Assembly (NCBI RefSeq): GCF_036231965.1
Contig: NZ_CP109499.1
Span: 3,906,001-3,970,000, forward strand
Origin: Streptomyces sp. NBC_01428
GTDB taxonomy: Bacteria; Actinomycetota; Actinomycetes; Streptomycetales; Streptomycetaceae
Direction of reading: 5' to 3'
DNA: 64,000 bases
The notes under the pieces are model-generated. The model had not been told where the DNA came from and did not search any database. It saw nothing but the letters and a program-made list of their open reading frames with translations. Positions 18,977-27,676 of this stretch are shown one piece after another (positions within the stretch are counted from its first letter, which is position 1; each line of letters opens with the position of its first letter). The position numbers and the translations under genes are program-made.

Positions 18977-20192
18977 TTTCAGCGCGGAAGCGATGGGTCT
19001 CGTGATCCGCGAGCACCGCCAGGCCCAGCAACCCCCGATGACCCAGGAAGAGTTGGCCGAGCAGGCCGATTACGGGAAGGGTGGCGCGGTCTCGATCTCC
19101 CGGATCGAGCGCGGGCTCGTAAGTCCCCGAGAGCATCGTCTGGCCGCCGTCGCCCTCGCGCTCCGACTGACACCCGGGCAACTCGAACAGGAGGCGGAGG
19201 ACCGAACCAGGTCTCTCGCTCTTCAACGGGGTCGGCGGCCAGTGAAGTTGCGCGACCAGGTCGCGGAGACGAAGAGACGTCACGCCGAGATCACCGAGAA
19301 GACGACGCAGCGGTCGAAGATCACCCAAGAACACGGGGAAAGCTTCAAGCGCGTCCATGATGTCGTCCGCGACAAGTTCTTCATGAGGTTCGTGGCGCTG
19401 GCCGAGAGCATCAGCGGGGCGCCCGAACCAGAGAAGCCGGGTGAGAAGGAGATCGAGAGTACGCGCGAGGCTCCTACGGCGATACATATCGAAGCCATGT
19501 CCGCCGGGATCGCCAACGCGATCCGTGGCGCTGCCGCCGGAGGTGCGGCCGGGGCGGCAGTCGGCGGCGCCGCGGCCTACGGTGCGTTCACCGCCGCCGC
19601 ATTGTTCGGGACCGCCTCCACCGGCGCGGCCATCCCGACGCTGACCGGGGTCGCCGCGACCAACGCGACCCTGGCACTCCTGGGAGGAGGAACGCTGGCC
19701 GCGGGCGGTGCGGGCATGGCGGGTGGAACCCTCCTGCTCACGGGTATGGTCGCCGCCCCGGCGGCAGCACTGGCGGCAGCCGGCTTCTACGTCGTGAAGC
19801 AGCGTCGGAACAAGAAGGAGGAGGAACGCCTCCGAACCCAGATCGAGGCCGCGGAGAAGGATCTGGACCAGTCGCAGAAAGGCTTCGACACGATGGTCGA
19901 CGTACTGTCGCGCGCCACGGTCATCATGGAATACGTCGAAGTCCACGGCATCCACGCCCTGGAGAAGTGGAGGGCGAGTCTGCCGCCGGAGTCCCGGGAC
20001 TGGGAATCGCTCGGGCACGGGGGGCAGGAACGGTACAAGGGGTTCCTCACCCTGGCGGGATGCCTCCTCGCCATGAACATCGTCAACGTCCCTGATCTCC
20101 TCACGGCAGAGCCCGGCCCTTTGCGCGAGTTGGACGAGATCATCGACGAGACGCTGCGGTACGCGGACAAGACCATCAGGTCGATCGTCTGA
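18969..20192 (+). CDS. XRE helix-turn-helix fused to glycine-zipper membrane domain
   Basis: A 407-residue protein with an unusual architecture. Residues 8-75 are an XRE-type helix-turn-helix (MTQEELAEQADYGKGGAVSISRIERGLVSP). Residues about 85-150 are a charged helix or coiled coil. Residues about 180-270 are dominated by Ala and Gly with glycine-zipper spacing (AAAGGAAGAAVGGAAAYG; LLGGGTLAAGGAGMAGG), ending in FYVVKQRRNKKEEERLR, as in pore-forming or membrane-inserting segments. Residues 270-407 are soluble helix. A DNA-binding head on a membrane-active body suggests a regulated toxin or abortive-infection effector, but this is inference. No known family recognised. Confidence 0.75.
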   Translation: MNDFSAEAMGLVIREHRQAQQPPMTQEELAEQADYGKGGAVSISRIERGLVSPREHRLAAVALALRLTPGQLEQEAEDRTRSLALQRGRRPVKLRDQVAETKRRHAEITEKTTQRSKITQEHGESFKRVHDVVRDKFFMRFVALAESISGAPEPEKPGEKEIESTREAPTAIHIEAMSAGIANAIRGAAAGGAAGAAVGGAAAYGAFTAAALFGTASTGAAIPTLTGVAATNATLALLGGGTLAAGGAGMAGGTLLLTGMVAAPAAALAAAGFYVVKQRRNKKEEERLRTQIEAAEKDLDQSQKGFDTMVDVLSRATVIMEYVEVHGIHALEKWRASLPPESRDWESLGHGGQERYKGFLTLAGCLLAMNIVNVPDLLTAEPGPLRELDEIIDETLRYADKTIRSIV

Positions 20193-20500
20193 GTCCCGAA
20201 GTCGTTGCCACGCGCAGATTGCGACCATGAGTTCCTACGCGGGACGGGGCTTGGTCGCCTGCGAGACCGTTCCGCTCGTCTTCGGCCGGCGGGGACCGTT
20301 CCGGCTGTCCCGGTCTTCTCGGCGGCCCGCGCCTTCTGCTTGGCCTGTACCCGTTCCTCCTGCTGCTTCTTCCGGGCCTGCTCTCTCCGCCGCTCGCGTT
20401 GCAGGTCCGCCGTGGTCAACACCATGTACGCGGCTCCGGTCGGCTTGGCTCCGCCCTTGGCTGTCGGTTTCCCCGGCCGTCGGCCCTTCCCGTTGTCCAT
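19787..20500 (-). CDS. Small basic protein; C-terminal part doubtful
   Basis: The ATG at 20500 follows GGAGGT and starts MDNGKGRRPGKPTAKGG. The first 65 residues are convincing: a Lys/Arg/Glu-rich helix (LQRERRREQARKKQQEERVQ). The frame then runs on for another 170 codons antisense to the XRE gene with no stop, which is unlikely to be all coding. A one-base shift near 20290 would end the protein at a TAG at 20237-20235 after about 85 residues. It may therefore be frameshifted, or the two genes truly overlap tail to tail. It lies 37 bases after the preceding minus-strand gene, probably in the same operon. Function unknown. Confidence 0.4.
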   Translation of the reverse strand: MDNGKGRRPGKPTAKGGAKPTGAAYMVLTTADLQRERRREQARKKQQEERVQAKQKARAAEKTGTAGTVPAGRRRAERSRRRPSPVPRRNSWSQSARGNDFGTQTIDLMVLSAYRSVSSMISSNSRKGPGSAVRRSGTLTMFMARRHPARVRNPLYRSCPPCPSDSQSRDSGGRLALHFSRAWMPWTSTYSMMTVARDSTSTIVSKPFCDWSRSFSAASIWVRRRSSSFLFRRCFTT

Positions 20501-20537
20501 CACACCTCCACGCAGCGCAGGGCGTCGTGCCCTGTTG

Positions 20538-21365
20538 TCAGTAGTCCAAGTCGGCCAGGCGGACGTGGCAGCGCCACCAGTCGACCGACCACTCGCCGTT
20601 CATCTCGTATCCGGCCTCGGCCACCTGCTCGGTCGCCCGTCGCAAGCAGCCCCGCAGCCCTTCCAGGGTGCTGACGTCCGGGATCTCCTCGCAGGGGCGG
20701 AACACGGGCGTGTGGTGCATGACGTGCCGCTCTCCACCGCGCATGCCGGTGATCCGGAGGGTCGGGGCACCGTCGTCGTTCGTGATCGACACCTGGCGGT
20801 GGATCACGCCCGTCTCCTCGTCCAGACCCTCGCCGGAGGGGCCGAAGTCCTCTCCTTCCCGGGCGGGGTCGGTGACGGCACTCTCGCAGGAGAACCAGAC
20901 CAGGTTCCAGGACCCGTCCGTGTCCCACCGCTCCGCGTCCAGCCTTCTCTGCGCGACTTCGGTAAGGAAGGTCAGTCTTTCGATCGTATGAGGGTCGAAG
21001 TCCGGCGGGAGTTCGCGGCTCAGGTCGAAGGAGGGGTCCTCCCCCATTCCTCCGGCGTAGGCATTCACGAGTTTGAGGACACGCGGGTCGCTGTCCTCAT
21101 CATCGTCGTCCTCGTCACCCGCCTCGTCGTCCGTCAGGCAGTGACGACGGTCGAGCTTCGCGTAGGGCTGCTCGGGCGACTCGCAGCCCAGGCAGAGACC
21201 GGGCATGCCATCGCAGGTGCAGGTGTCCGTGTCATCGGCTTCGTCGTAGATCGCCTCGACGACCTCGTCCGCCTCCGCCCCGGGCGGCACCTCGTCCCGC
21301 GCGGCGTCGCGATCGACGGCCGGGAAGTCCGCCCGGTCCGGCCCGGTGTCGGAAGGTACGGGCAT
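20538..21365 (-). CDS. Acidic protein of unknown function
   Basis: A 275-residue, strongly acidic protein with no recognised family. It has a cysteine cluster near residue 50 (CTCDGMPGLCLGCE), possibly metal-binding, and an acidic run (DEAGDEDDDDEDSD) near residue 85. The C-terminal two thirds look folded, with several Trp (WNLVWF, WSVDWWRCH). The start is at the ATG with GGAGG about 9 bases upstream; the frame extends 37 codons further without support. It is followed by the small basic protein gene, so an acidic/basic partner pair is conceivable. Confidence 0.65.
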   Translation of the reverse strand: MPVPSDTGPDRADFPAVDRDAARDEVPPGAEADEVVEAIYDEADDTDTCTCDGMPGLCLGCESPEQPYAKLDRRHCLTDDEAGDEDDDDEDSDPRVLKLVNAYAGGMGEDPSFDLSRELPPDFDPHTIERLTFLTEVAQRRLDAERWDTDGSWNLVWFSCESAVTDPAREGEDFGPSGEGLDEETGVIHRQVSITNDDGAPTLRITGMRGGERHVMHHTPVFRPCEEIPDVSTLEGLRGCLRRATEQVAEAGYEMNGEWSVDWWRCHVRLADLDY

Positions 21366-21558
21366 GTCGAGCAGCCTCCGGAGTCGAGGGACTCCGATAG
21401 CGCACTGCCGCACCCCGGTGATCTGCGCCTTCCCGCGCGCCTCGCGCGGTCCGGTCGTCACCCGGGCGTCTCGCACCCGGATGCAATGCGGTCCTGCACG
21501 TCAAGGTTTGACTCTGGATCACACGGCCGAGCGGGAAGCTAACACCGACACCAGCCTT

Positions 21559-21613
21559 CCGCAAGATCTTCACAAACCCTTGCCGCCGAGGTCGCGATCA
21601 TGAAATCTTGCGG
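21559..21613. promoter_or_regulatory. Widely spaced inverted repeat in a divergent promoter region
   Basis: CCGCAAGAT and ATCTTGCGG are 37 bases apart, between the divergent acidic-protein gene (-) and the DUF3293 gene (+). It could be a pair of half-sites or a long stem-loop in the DUF3293 leader. Nothing else is seen in the 335-base gap (21366-21700). Confidence 0.4.
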
Positions 21614-21700
21614 CCTGGTAGCTCCGGTTGATCCCGGCCGAGGGCGAGCACCGATCTCCCTGCACTGTCCGTAAGGGGGTCTTCGTTCCGAGGAGGCCTT

Positions 21701-22216
21701 GTGCACGCCATCGACGCAACCGGCACGCCCCGCAACTGGGACCTGTACCAGGCAGCGGTCGTCGACATCCGGTTCCGGGACCGGATCGTTCGCGTCGAAC
21801 CGCGCTCCCCGGGCACGGCTGGGGGTTCCTTCCCCGAACCGGCCGGCGGCGCCACCGTCCATGTGATCACCGCGTGGAACCCCCTCGGCCGTGACGCGTC
21901 CCCCGAGGCCAACGCCCGCGCCCATCGCCTGCTGCTCGCCGAGGTCCGCCGCCGCAGTCTCACCTGGTGGCCCGCGATAGGTGGCGACAGGTCCGGGACA
22001 CACCGCGAGGAGAGCCTCGCGGTCACCGGTCTGAGCGACACCGCCGCGCGCGACCTGGGCCGCCGCTTCGGCCAGGACTCGGTCTTCGCCTGGACTCCCG
22101 ACGCGTGGCGCGTCCTGGCGTGCGACACCGATGCCGCCGCGGTGAACGGATGGGCGGTGTCCGAGAGGGCCGCTTCCCGGGGGCGGGCGGTCATCGAGGC
22201 GGGGGCATACGAGTGA
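21701..22216 (+). CDS. DUF3293-family protein
   Basis: A 171-residue protein matching the DUF3293 pattern: an early strand, then HVITAWNPLGRDASPEANARAHRLL, a stretch ending in ESLAVTGL, and FGQDSVFAW near residue 128. The family has no established biochemical role. The GTG start follows GGAGGCC. It overlaps the next gene by one base (TGATG), so the two are cotranslated. Confidence 0.8.
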   Translation: MHAIDATGTPRNWDLYQAAVVDIRFRDRIVRVEPRSPGTAGGSFPEPAGGATVHVITAWNPLGRDASPEANARAHRLLLAEVRRRSLTWWPAIGGDRSGTHREESLAVTGLSDTAARDLGRRFGQDSVFAWTPDAWRVLACDTDAAAVNGWAVSERAASRGRAVIEAGAYE

Positions 22217-22428
22217 TGGGCATGTACCCGATGCGTACGCCGGATCACTGTCCGCGCTGCGGCAGGCGTCTTGCCGATCCACCGGCCGAGCGGGTCAAGG
22301 TCGACGGCTTTCCGGCGGAGGTGACGTACGCGATCGATCCGGTGTGCGGGGCGCGCTGGCACGTGTGGGACAAGACGTCGCCGCTGCGCCGACTGGCCCG
22401 GCGGCCGTATGTGGAGGGCCCGGAATGA
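22216..22428 (+). CDS. Small zinc-ribbon-like protein
   Basis: A 70-residue protein starting MGMYPMRTPDHCPRCGRRL. The CPRC knuckle and a later Cys in DPVCGARWHVWD suggest one metal site. The ATG shares its A with the stop of the DUF3293 gene. Function unknown. About 210 bases without a gene follow before pglX. Confidence 0.65.
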   Translation: MGMYPMRTPDHCPRCGRRLADPPAERVKVDGFPAEVTYAIDPVCGARWHVWDKTSPLRRLARRPYVEGPE

Positions 22429-22640
22429 CGTCTCGCCGCACTGGGAGGCGCGGCGGCCGGCTGCCCGTGAAGACGGGCGACCGATGTCGTGCGCGGCAAG
22501 TGCGCGGATGACGCTCGGCCGGTGTCTACAGCCGGTGATGCCGGGCTGGCAGGATGGGACGGCGAGCCTTGGGGTGTTCGCCGTGAAATGTGCGCATCCG
22601 TGGTGATCGCGGTGCCGTGAGCAGGATGAGAGGTGCGGCT

Positions 22641-25600
22641 GTGACCGTGACAGCTGAGGGGACGCAAGGGGCGGGGGCCTCGCTCGATCGCACACGGCTG
22701 CTGAAGGATCTCCAGGCACAGGCGCGGCTCCTTGAGGACGACCTTCGGGAGCGGACCGAGGCCGAGCCGGAGTTCCGGGACGCGCTGCGGGTGGAGTACG
22801 ACAAGGCCGTCGCGGCGGAGCGTACGGCAGCCATGTACGAGACGTGGCGTGACGAACGAGTCGTCCAGATTGCCGCCGCGTGGGTGCTGGCATGCGTTTT
22901 CGTGCGGTTCAGCGAGGACAACGGGCTGATCTCGGACCCGTGGCTCTCCGGGCCGGGGGATCGACTGGCCGAGGCGCAGGACCGGCACGACGCGTACTTC
23001 CGGGAGAACCCCGCGAGGAACGACCGGGACTGGCTGCTGGACTCCTTCGAGTTCCTCGCCAAGTCGCACCGGACGGTGGCGGGGCTGTTCGACCGCACGC
23101 ACAACCCCTTGTACGAGGTCACGCCGTCGTACGAGGCCGCGACCGCGCTGCTCGCGTTCTGGCGTCAGCGGGGCGCCGACGGCGAGATCGCGCACGACTT
23201 CACGAACCCCGAGCTGGACACGCGTTTCCTGGGTGACCTGTACCAGGACCTGTCGGAACACGCCCGCAAGACGTACGCGCTGCTCCAGACCCCGGTGTTC
23301 GTGGAGGAGTTCATCCTCGACCTGACGCTGGAGCCCGCGGTGGAGGAGTTCGGGCTCACGCCGGCATGGAAGCACCGGCCTGGCGGCTGGGACGGCGAGG
23401 TGTTCCCGGACGGACCCGATGGCGAGGAGGTCGTACGGGGGCTGCGCTGCATCGACCCCGCGTGCGGCTCCGGGCACTTCCTGCTGGGCATGTTCGAGCG
23501 GCTGCTGGAGAAGTGGCGCGCCGCCGAACCGGGCACCGAGCCGTGGGTGCTGGTGCGACGGGCGCTGGAGTCCGTGCACGGTGCCGACAAGAACCCGTTC
23601 GCTGTGGCTATCGCACGGTTCCGGTTGTTGGTGGCGGCGCTAAAGGCGGGTGGCGTACGGGAGCTGAGCGCGGCTCCTGGGCTGCCTATTCGGGTGGCTG
23701 TGGCGGACTCGTTGCTGCACGGGCGGGGTGCGGAGACGGTCACGGAGTCTCTGGACACGCTGTTCGCGGAGGACGAGCCGTTTTATTTCCGGACCGAGGA
23801 CGTGGAGGAGTACGCGCGGGAGGTGGACCTACTCGGGCGGGGGACCTATCACGTCGTAGTGGGGAATCCTCCGTACATCACGGTCAAGGACGCGAACGAG
23901 AACAAGAACTACAAGGCCGCGTACGACGCTTGCTATCGGCAGTACGCGTTGTCGGTTCCGTTTGCTCAGCGAATTTTCGAGCTGGCGGTGCGGGCTGGAG
24001 GCGACCATCGGGATGGGGGGTTTACGGGCCAGATCACCTCTAACTCTTTCATGAAGCGAGAGTTCGGGAAGAAGCTGATTGAGGAATTCTTCCCGACGGT
24101 TCAGCTGACGCATGTGATCGATACGTCCGGGGCATACATTCCGGGGCATGGGACGCCTACGGTGATTCTGGTGGGGCGAAATCAGATCGCTCGGCAGGGT
24201 GAGCCGGTGCGTGCACTACTGGGAGTGCGGGGGGAACCTGGGCAACCAGCCGAGCCTGAAAATGGCTTTGTCTGGCAGGCGATCATTAAGCAACACGGCG
24301 CACCCGGAAGCGAGTCGGACTGGATGTCCGTTGAAGATGCCCAGCGCAATCGCTTCTCAAGTCACCCATGGGCACTCAGCGGTGGCGGAGCCGCCCCCGT
24401 GCAAGCGAGGATCGAGCAGAACACCAGCCCGCTGTGCGAGCTGGGCGCGATCGGCTCAGGCGCTGTGACGCGCGAGGACAGCGCATACCGCGTTACCTCC
24501 GGCACGCTCCGCAGACACGGCATCGGATCCAATTTTCAGCGAACCCTTCTGGAAGCTGAAAACATTCGCGATTACGGGTATACGGACCCCATCGTTGGCC
24601 TCTACCCATACAATGGCTCACTTGAGGCATGCAGCACAGCAGACATCGAACGCTTCCTCTGGCCCGCACGTGCCATTCTTCGCGAACGAGTCGCTTACGG
24701 AAAGACACAGCTCGAACGTGGCCTTAAGTGGTTCGAATACTCGATGTTCTTCCCCGGAAAATACAGAACGCCACTTTCCATCACTGTAGCATTTTTCGGT
24801 ACCCACAACCACTTCAAGCTCGACAGGGGCGGCAATGTATTCAACCGCTCTGCGCCCGTAATAAAGCTATCCGAAGACGCAGACGAGGAACGGCACCTTG
24901 AGCTCCTTAGCGTGCTAAATTCTTCAACAATCTGTTTCTGGCTCAAGCAGGTCTGCCACGACAAGGGAAGTCAGTCAGGCACAGGCGGCTTCATGCATGA
25001 CGAGTGGGAGAGGTTCTACGAATTCTCAGTAACAAAACTTCAGAAGACCCCTATCCCGGCTCGACTCCACTCAGTTCCAGCAGGGGATCTTGATGGCTCG
25101 GCAAGGGAGCTTGGAGCACATGAGCCATCCACGCTGACGAGCCAAGGTACGCCGACGCGGAAATCCCTCGATGCATCGCGAGAGACCCAGGCGACGATCC
25201 GAGCACGGATGATCGCATTGCAGGAGGAGCTGGACTGGAGCGCGTACGGGGCGTACGGGCTCCTCGCCGCCGAGGAGGTCGCGCGAGCCACCATTCCAAT
25301 GCGCGTCGGCACCGACATCCCCGAAGTAGTTCTCGGTCAGCGGGCATTTGAGATTGTGCTCGCACGAAAGGTTGCTGCCGGTGAGGTTGAAACGGTGTGG
25401 TTCGAGCGGCACGGAGCCGTCCTAACCACAGAGATCCCAGCCGACTGGCCGCTTGAGTACCAGCAGATCGTGCAGGCTCGAATCGACTTGATCGAGGCCA
25501 ACAAAGACATCCGCCTCATCGAGCGCCCCGAATTCAAGCGCCGCTGGGCGACCGAGCCCTGGGAGAAGCGGGAAGCCGCCGCCATCCGCAACTGGCTGCT

Positions 25601-26369
25601 CGACGCCGCCGAACGCGAGGACCTCTGGTTCGAGGATCGGGACGGTTTCACCGTGCCCAGGCTGCTCACCGTCAACCAGCTCGCCGATGCCCTCCGCCAC
25701 GACAAGGACGTCCAGGCCGTCGCCGCGCTGTACGCCGCCGATCACCTCGGCAAGCGTGACGCCTCTCTCGCCACCGTCCTGGCCGCCGTCATCGAGGCCG
25801 AGCACGTGCCGTACCTCGCCGCCCTGCGCTACAAGGACACCGGCCTGCGCAAGCGTGCCCAATGGGAGCAGGTCTGGGAGCAGCAGCGCGAGGAGGACCG
25901 GACCGGGCAACGGCTCGACATCAAGGTGCCGCCGAAGTACGTCGGCGCCGACTTCCTCAAGCAGTCCTTCTGGTCCAACCGCGGCAAGCTCGACGTGCCC
26001 AAGGAGCGCTTCATCTCCTACCCCGGCGCCTCCTTGGAGTCGGACACCTCTCTCCTCCTCGGCTGGGCCGGCTGGAACCACCGGGACCAGGCCGACGCCC
26101 TCATCGGGCTCATCCGTAACCGCGTCGAAGACGGCGGCTGGGACAAGAAGGACCCCCGGCTCGTGCCGCTGCTCGCGGGGCTGAGGGAAGTCCTTCCATG
26201 GGTTCACCAGTGGTACGGCGAGTACGACGAGGAGTGGGAGGGCAACCCCGCCGAGGAGTTTCAGGCCGCCCTCGAATCGGGCCGCGCGGACGCGGAGTTG
26301 TCGGAGAACGACCTCGCCAACTGGCGACCCGAGAAGAAGACTCGGGGTCGGCAGAAGAAGAGCGAGTAA
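22641..26369 (+). CDS. pglX: PglX: adenine-specific DNA methyltransferase of BREX type 2/Pgl
   Basis: A 1242-residue N6-adenine DNA methyltransferase, the modification and specificity subunit of Pgl. SAM-binding motif I is DPACGSGHFLLG near residue 271 and the catalytic motif is NPPY near residue 409 (VVVGNPPYITVKD). A long target-recognition region follows (about residues 440-900) and then a helical C-terminus. In S. coelicolor, PglX is toxic without PglZ and phase-variable. Bases about 23,900-25,500 are clearly richer in A and T than both ends of the gene. A G6 run lies at 24015-24020. The GTG start (MTVTAEGTQGAG) has AGAGG 7 bases upstream; an ATG at 22626 is the alternative. Confidence 0.93.
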   Translation: MTVTAEGTQGAGASLDRTRLLKDLQAQARLLEDDLRERTEAEPEFRDALRVEYDKAVAAERTAAMYETWRDERVVQIAAAWVLACVFVRFSEDNGLISDPWLSGPGDRLAEAQDRHDAYFRENPARNDRDWLLDSFEFLAKSHRTVAGLFDRTHNPLYEVTPSYEAATALLAFWRQRGADGEIAHDFTNPELDTRFLGDLYQDLSEHARKTYALLQTPVFVEEFILDLTLEPAVEEFGLTPAWKHRPGGWDGEVFPDGPDGEEVVRGLRCIDPACGSGHFLLGMFERLLEKWRAAEPGTEPWVLVRRALESVHGADKNPFAVAIARFRLLVAALKAGGVRELSAAPGLPIRVAVADSLLHGRGAETVTESLDTLFAEDEPFYFRTEDVEEYAREVDLLGRGTYHVVVGNPPYITVKDANENKNYKAAYDACYRQYALSVPFAQRIFELAVRAGGDHRDGGFTGQITSNSFMKREFGKKLIEEFFPTVQLTHVIDTSGAYIPGHGTPTVILVGRNQIARQGEPVRALLGVRGEPGQPAEPENGFVWQAIIKQHGAPGSESDWMSVEDAQRNRFSSHPWALSGGGAAPVQARIEQNTSPLCELGAIGSGAVTREDSAYRVTSGTLRRHGIGSNFQRTLLEAENIRDYGYTDPIVGLYPYNGSLEACSTADIERFLWPARAILRERVAYGKTQLERGLKWFEYSMFFPGKYRTPLSITVAFFGTHNHFKLDRGGNVFNRSAPVIKLSEDADEERHLELLSVLNSSTICFWLKQVCHDKGSQSGTGGFMHDEWERFYEFSVTKLQKTPIPARLHSVPAGDLDGSARELGAHEPSTLTSQGTPTRKSLDASRETQATIRARMIALQEELDWSAYGAYGLLAAEEVARATIPMRVGTDIPEVVLGQRAFEIVLARKVAAGEVETVWFERHGAVLTTEIPADWPLEYQQIVQARIDLIEANKDIRLIERPEFKRRWATEPWEKREAAAIRNWLLDAAEREDLWFEDRDGFTVPRLLTVNQLADALRHDKDVQAVAALYAADHLGKRDASLATVLAAVIEAEHVPYLAALRYKDTGLRKRAQWEQVWEQQREEDRTGQRLDIKVPPKYVGADFLKQSFWSNRGKLDVPKERFISYPGASLESDTSLLLGWAGWNHRDQADALIGLIRNRVEDGGWDKKDPRLVPLLAGLREVLPWVHQWYGEYDEEWEGNPAEEFQAALESGRADAELSENDLANWRPEKKTRGRQKKSE

Positions 26370-26374
26370 GTGAC

Positions 26375-26403
26375 GAGGGGCGGTCGGCAATCGACCGCCC
26401 CTC
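26375..26403. terminator. Hairpin terminator between pglX and the DUF397 gene
   Basis: GAGGGGCGGTCG and CGACCGCCCCTC, 12 perfect pairs with loop GCAAT, lie 6 bases past the pglX stop and 8 bases past the stop of the convergent DUF397 gene. It probably serves both. Confidence 0.88.
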
Positions 26404-26410
26404 CCTCACA

Positions 26411-26617
26411 TCAACCGCGCGCGGCCATCCGCACGAACGCGGCCCACTCATCGGCGCCGACGGAGAGGAACGTCTCCCCCGGCCGCTTGGAGTCGCGGAC
26501 CAGCACGGCCGTACCGGCGTCAGCGACCTCGACGCAGTCGCCACCATTGCCTGCGCTGTAGCTGCTCTTGAACCAGCCCAGCTCCCCAGCGACATGCCTG
26601 GGGCTACCTGCCTTCAT
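26411..26617 (-). CDS. DUF397 protein
   Basis: A 68-residue DUF397 protein with the family pattern WFKSSYSAGNGGDCVEVAD, then VLVRDSKRPGE and a C-terminal WAAFV. DUF397 proteins are paired with XRE regulators in Streptomyces (WhiJ/AbaA-type modules). They are thought to modulate the regulator. Its ATG overlaps the stop of the upstream XRE gene by 4 bases (ATGA). Confidence 0.92.
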   Translation of the reverse strand: MKAGSPRHVAGELGWFKSSYSAGNGGDCVEVADAGTAVLVRDSKRPGETFLSVGADEWAAFVRMAARG

Positions 26618-27435
26618 AGCTCTCCCAACAGCTTCTCGATGAAGGCCAGGGACTCCCGAGGAGTCAGTGCCTGAGCCCGGAGAACGCCGTACGTAGCTTC
26701 GAGCGGGCTGACCTTCTTCGACTCCGTGTACAGGGCGCTCACATCCTGTACTTCCATATAGGCCATCCTGCGCTCGTTCTTCGAGTGGATCAATGTGAAC
26801 GGCCCTGCAAGACCGGCATGTTCGTCTCGCTCTGCCGTCATGACCTGTATCTCGACGTTGCGCTGGTGCCCGTAGATCAGAAGCTGTTCAAGTTGGCCCC
26901 GCCATACTTCACGGCCACCCAACGGCCGCCGAAGCACATGCTCCTCGATGACGAAGCTCAGCAGCGGAGCCGGGCGTCGCGCGAACAGCTTCTGCCGTTC
27001 CATGCGTGCGGACACGCCCTGCTCGATCGCCTCCTCGTCCAGCAGCGGACGCCACATGCGGAACACCGCCCGCGCACAGTCCTCCGTCTGCAAGATGCCC
27101 TTGATGACATGGTTCACGTAGGCGTGCAGCTCAACAGCCTCAGCCTCCAACTGCACGTACCGCCGGAAGAACCCCGGATACCGAGCCCTGGCCACCTCCT
27201 CCTTCATGGCCGCCAACACCCCCCGCGCCCCCACCGCCCGATCCACCGCATCGATCAGCTCGGGCTTGGGAATCCGCCGCCCCTGCTCCACGGCCGCGAT
27301 CTGCGCCTCGCCGTACCCGACCCGTTCCCCCAACTGCGCCTGGGTGAGCCCGGCCAGCTCCCGCAACAGCTTCACCTGGCGCCCGAAGCACCGCAGGAAC
27401 TCGACGTCCGAGTCCGGTTCCGCACCCGCGTCCAT
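26614..27435 (-). CDS. XRE regulator with DUF5753 domain
   Basis: A 273-residue WhiJ-like regulator. The helix-turn-helix is at about residues 15-70 (LRELAGLTQAQLGERVGYGEAQIAAVEQGRRIPKPE). The DUF5753 effector domain is at about 95-270 (FRRYVQLEAEAVELHAY; LLIYGHQRNVEIQVM). It forms a coupled pair with the DUF397 gene. Such pairs regulate development or antibiotic genes and are common in genomic islands. The ATG at MDAGAEPDSD is chosen; a GTG 24 bases upstream is possible. Confidence 0.88.
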   Translation of the reverse strand: MDAGAEPDSDVEFLRCFGRQVKLLRELAGLTQAQLGERVGYGEAQIAAVEQGRRIPKPELIDAVDRAVGARGVLAAMKEEVARARYPGFFRRYVQLEAEAVELHAYVNHVIKGILQTEDCARAVFRMWRPLLDEEAIEQGVSARMERQKLFARRPAPLLSFVIEEHVLRRPLGGREVWRGQLEQLLIYGHQRNVEIQVMTAERDEHAGLAGPFTLIHSKNERRMAYMEVQDVSALYTESKKVSPLEATYGVLRAQALTPRESLAFIEKLLGEL

Positions 27436-27600
27436 CCCGCTCGCCCCCGCCGCCTCCACGCTCCGTAGCCGCAGGCTAGGACGCTCCTGCGTCAACCAAG
27501 GGCACAACCAGGCAAGTTGGTTCGTGTGAGTGAAAACGCCCGCGAAAGCTTTCTTTACTCAATGCGTCTATCTGAACACTTTCCGTGCTTGACCGTCAGC

Positions 27601-27645
27601 AAAAAAATACGGCCCCCGCAACGGCTGGAACCGTTCGCGAGGGCC
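27601..27645 (-). terminator. Intrinsic terminator pointing left, with T run
   Basis: Arms GGCCCCCGC-AACGG and CCGTTCGCGAGGGCC pair with one bulge. The A7 run at 27601-27607 becomes a U run for transcripts reading leftward. It therefore fits a classical minus-strand terminator, yet the nearest minus-strand gene that could use it is 2.4 kb away. Confidence 0.6.
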
Positions 27646-27676
27646 TGAACCACCAGTGGAAGTTAGGGCTCCCACC

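Noticed and set aside
23437-23441. G5 run in pglX as the phase-variation site
   Set aside because: G5 runs are frequent in this GC-rich DNA; only the G6 run at 24015 stands out.
27506-27522. AACCA/TGGTT inverted repeat upstream of the XRE gene
   Set aside because: Only 5-base arms; expected by chance at this density.
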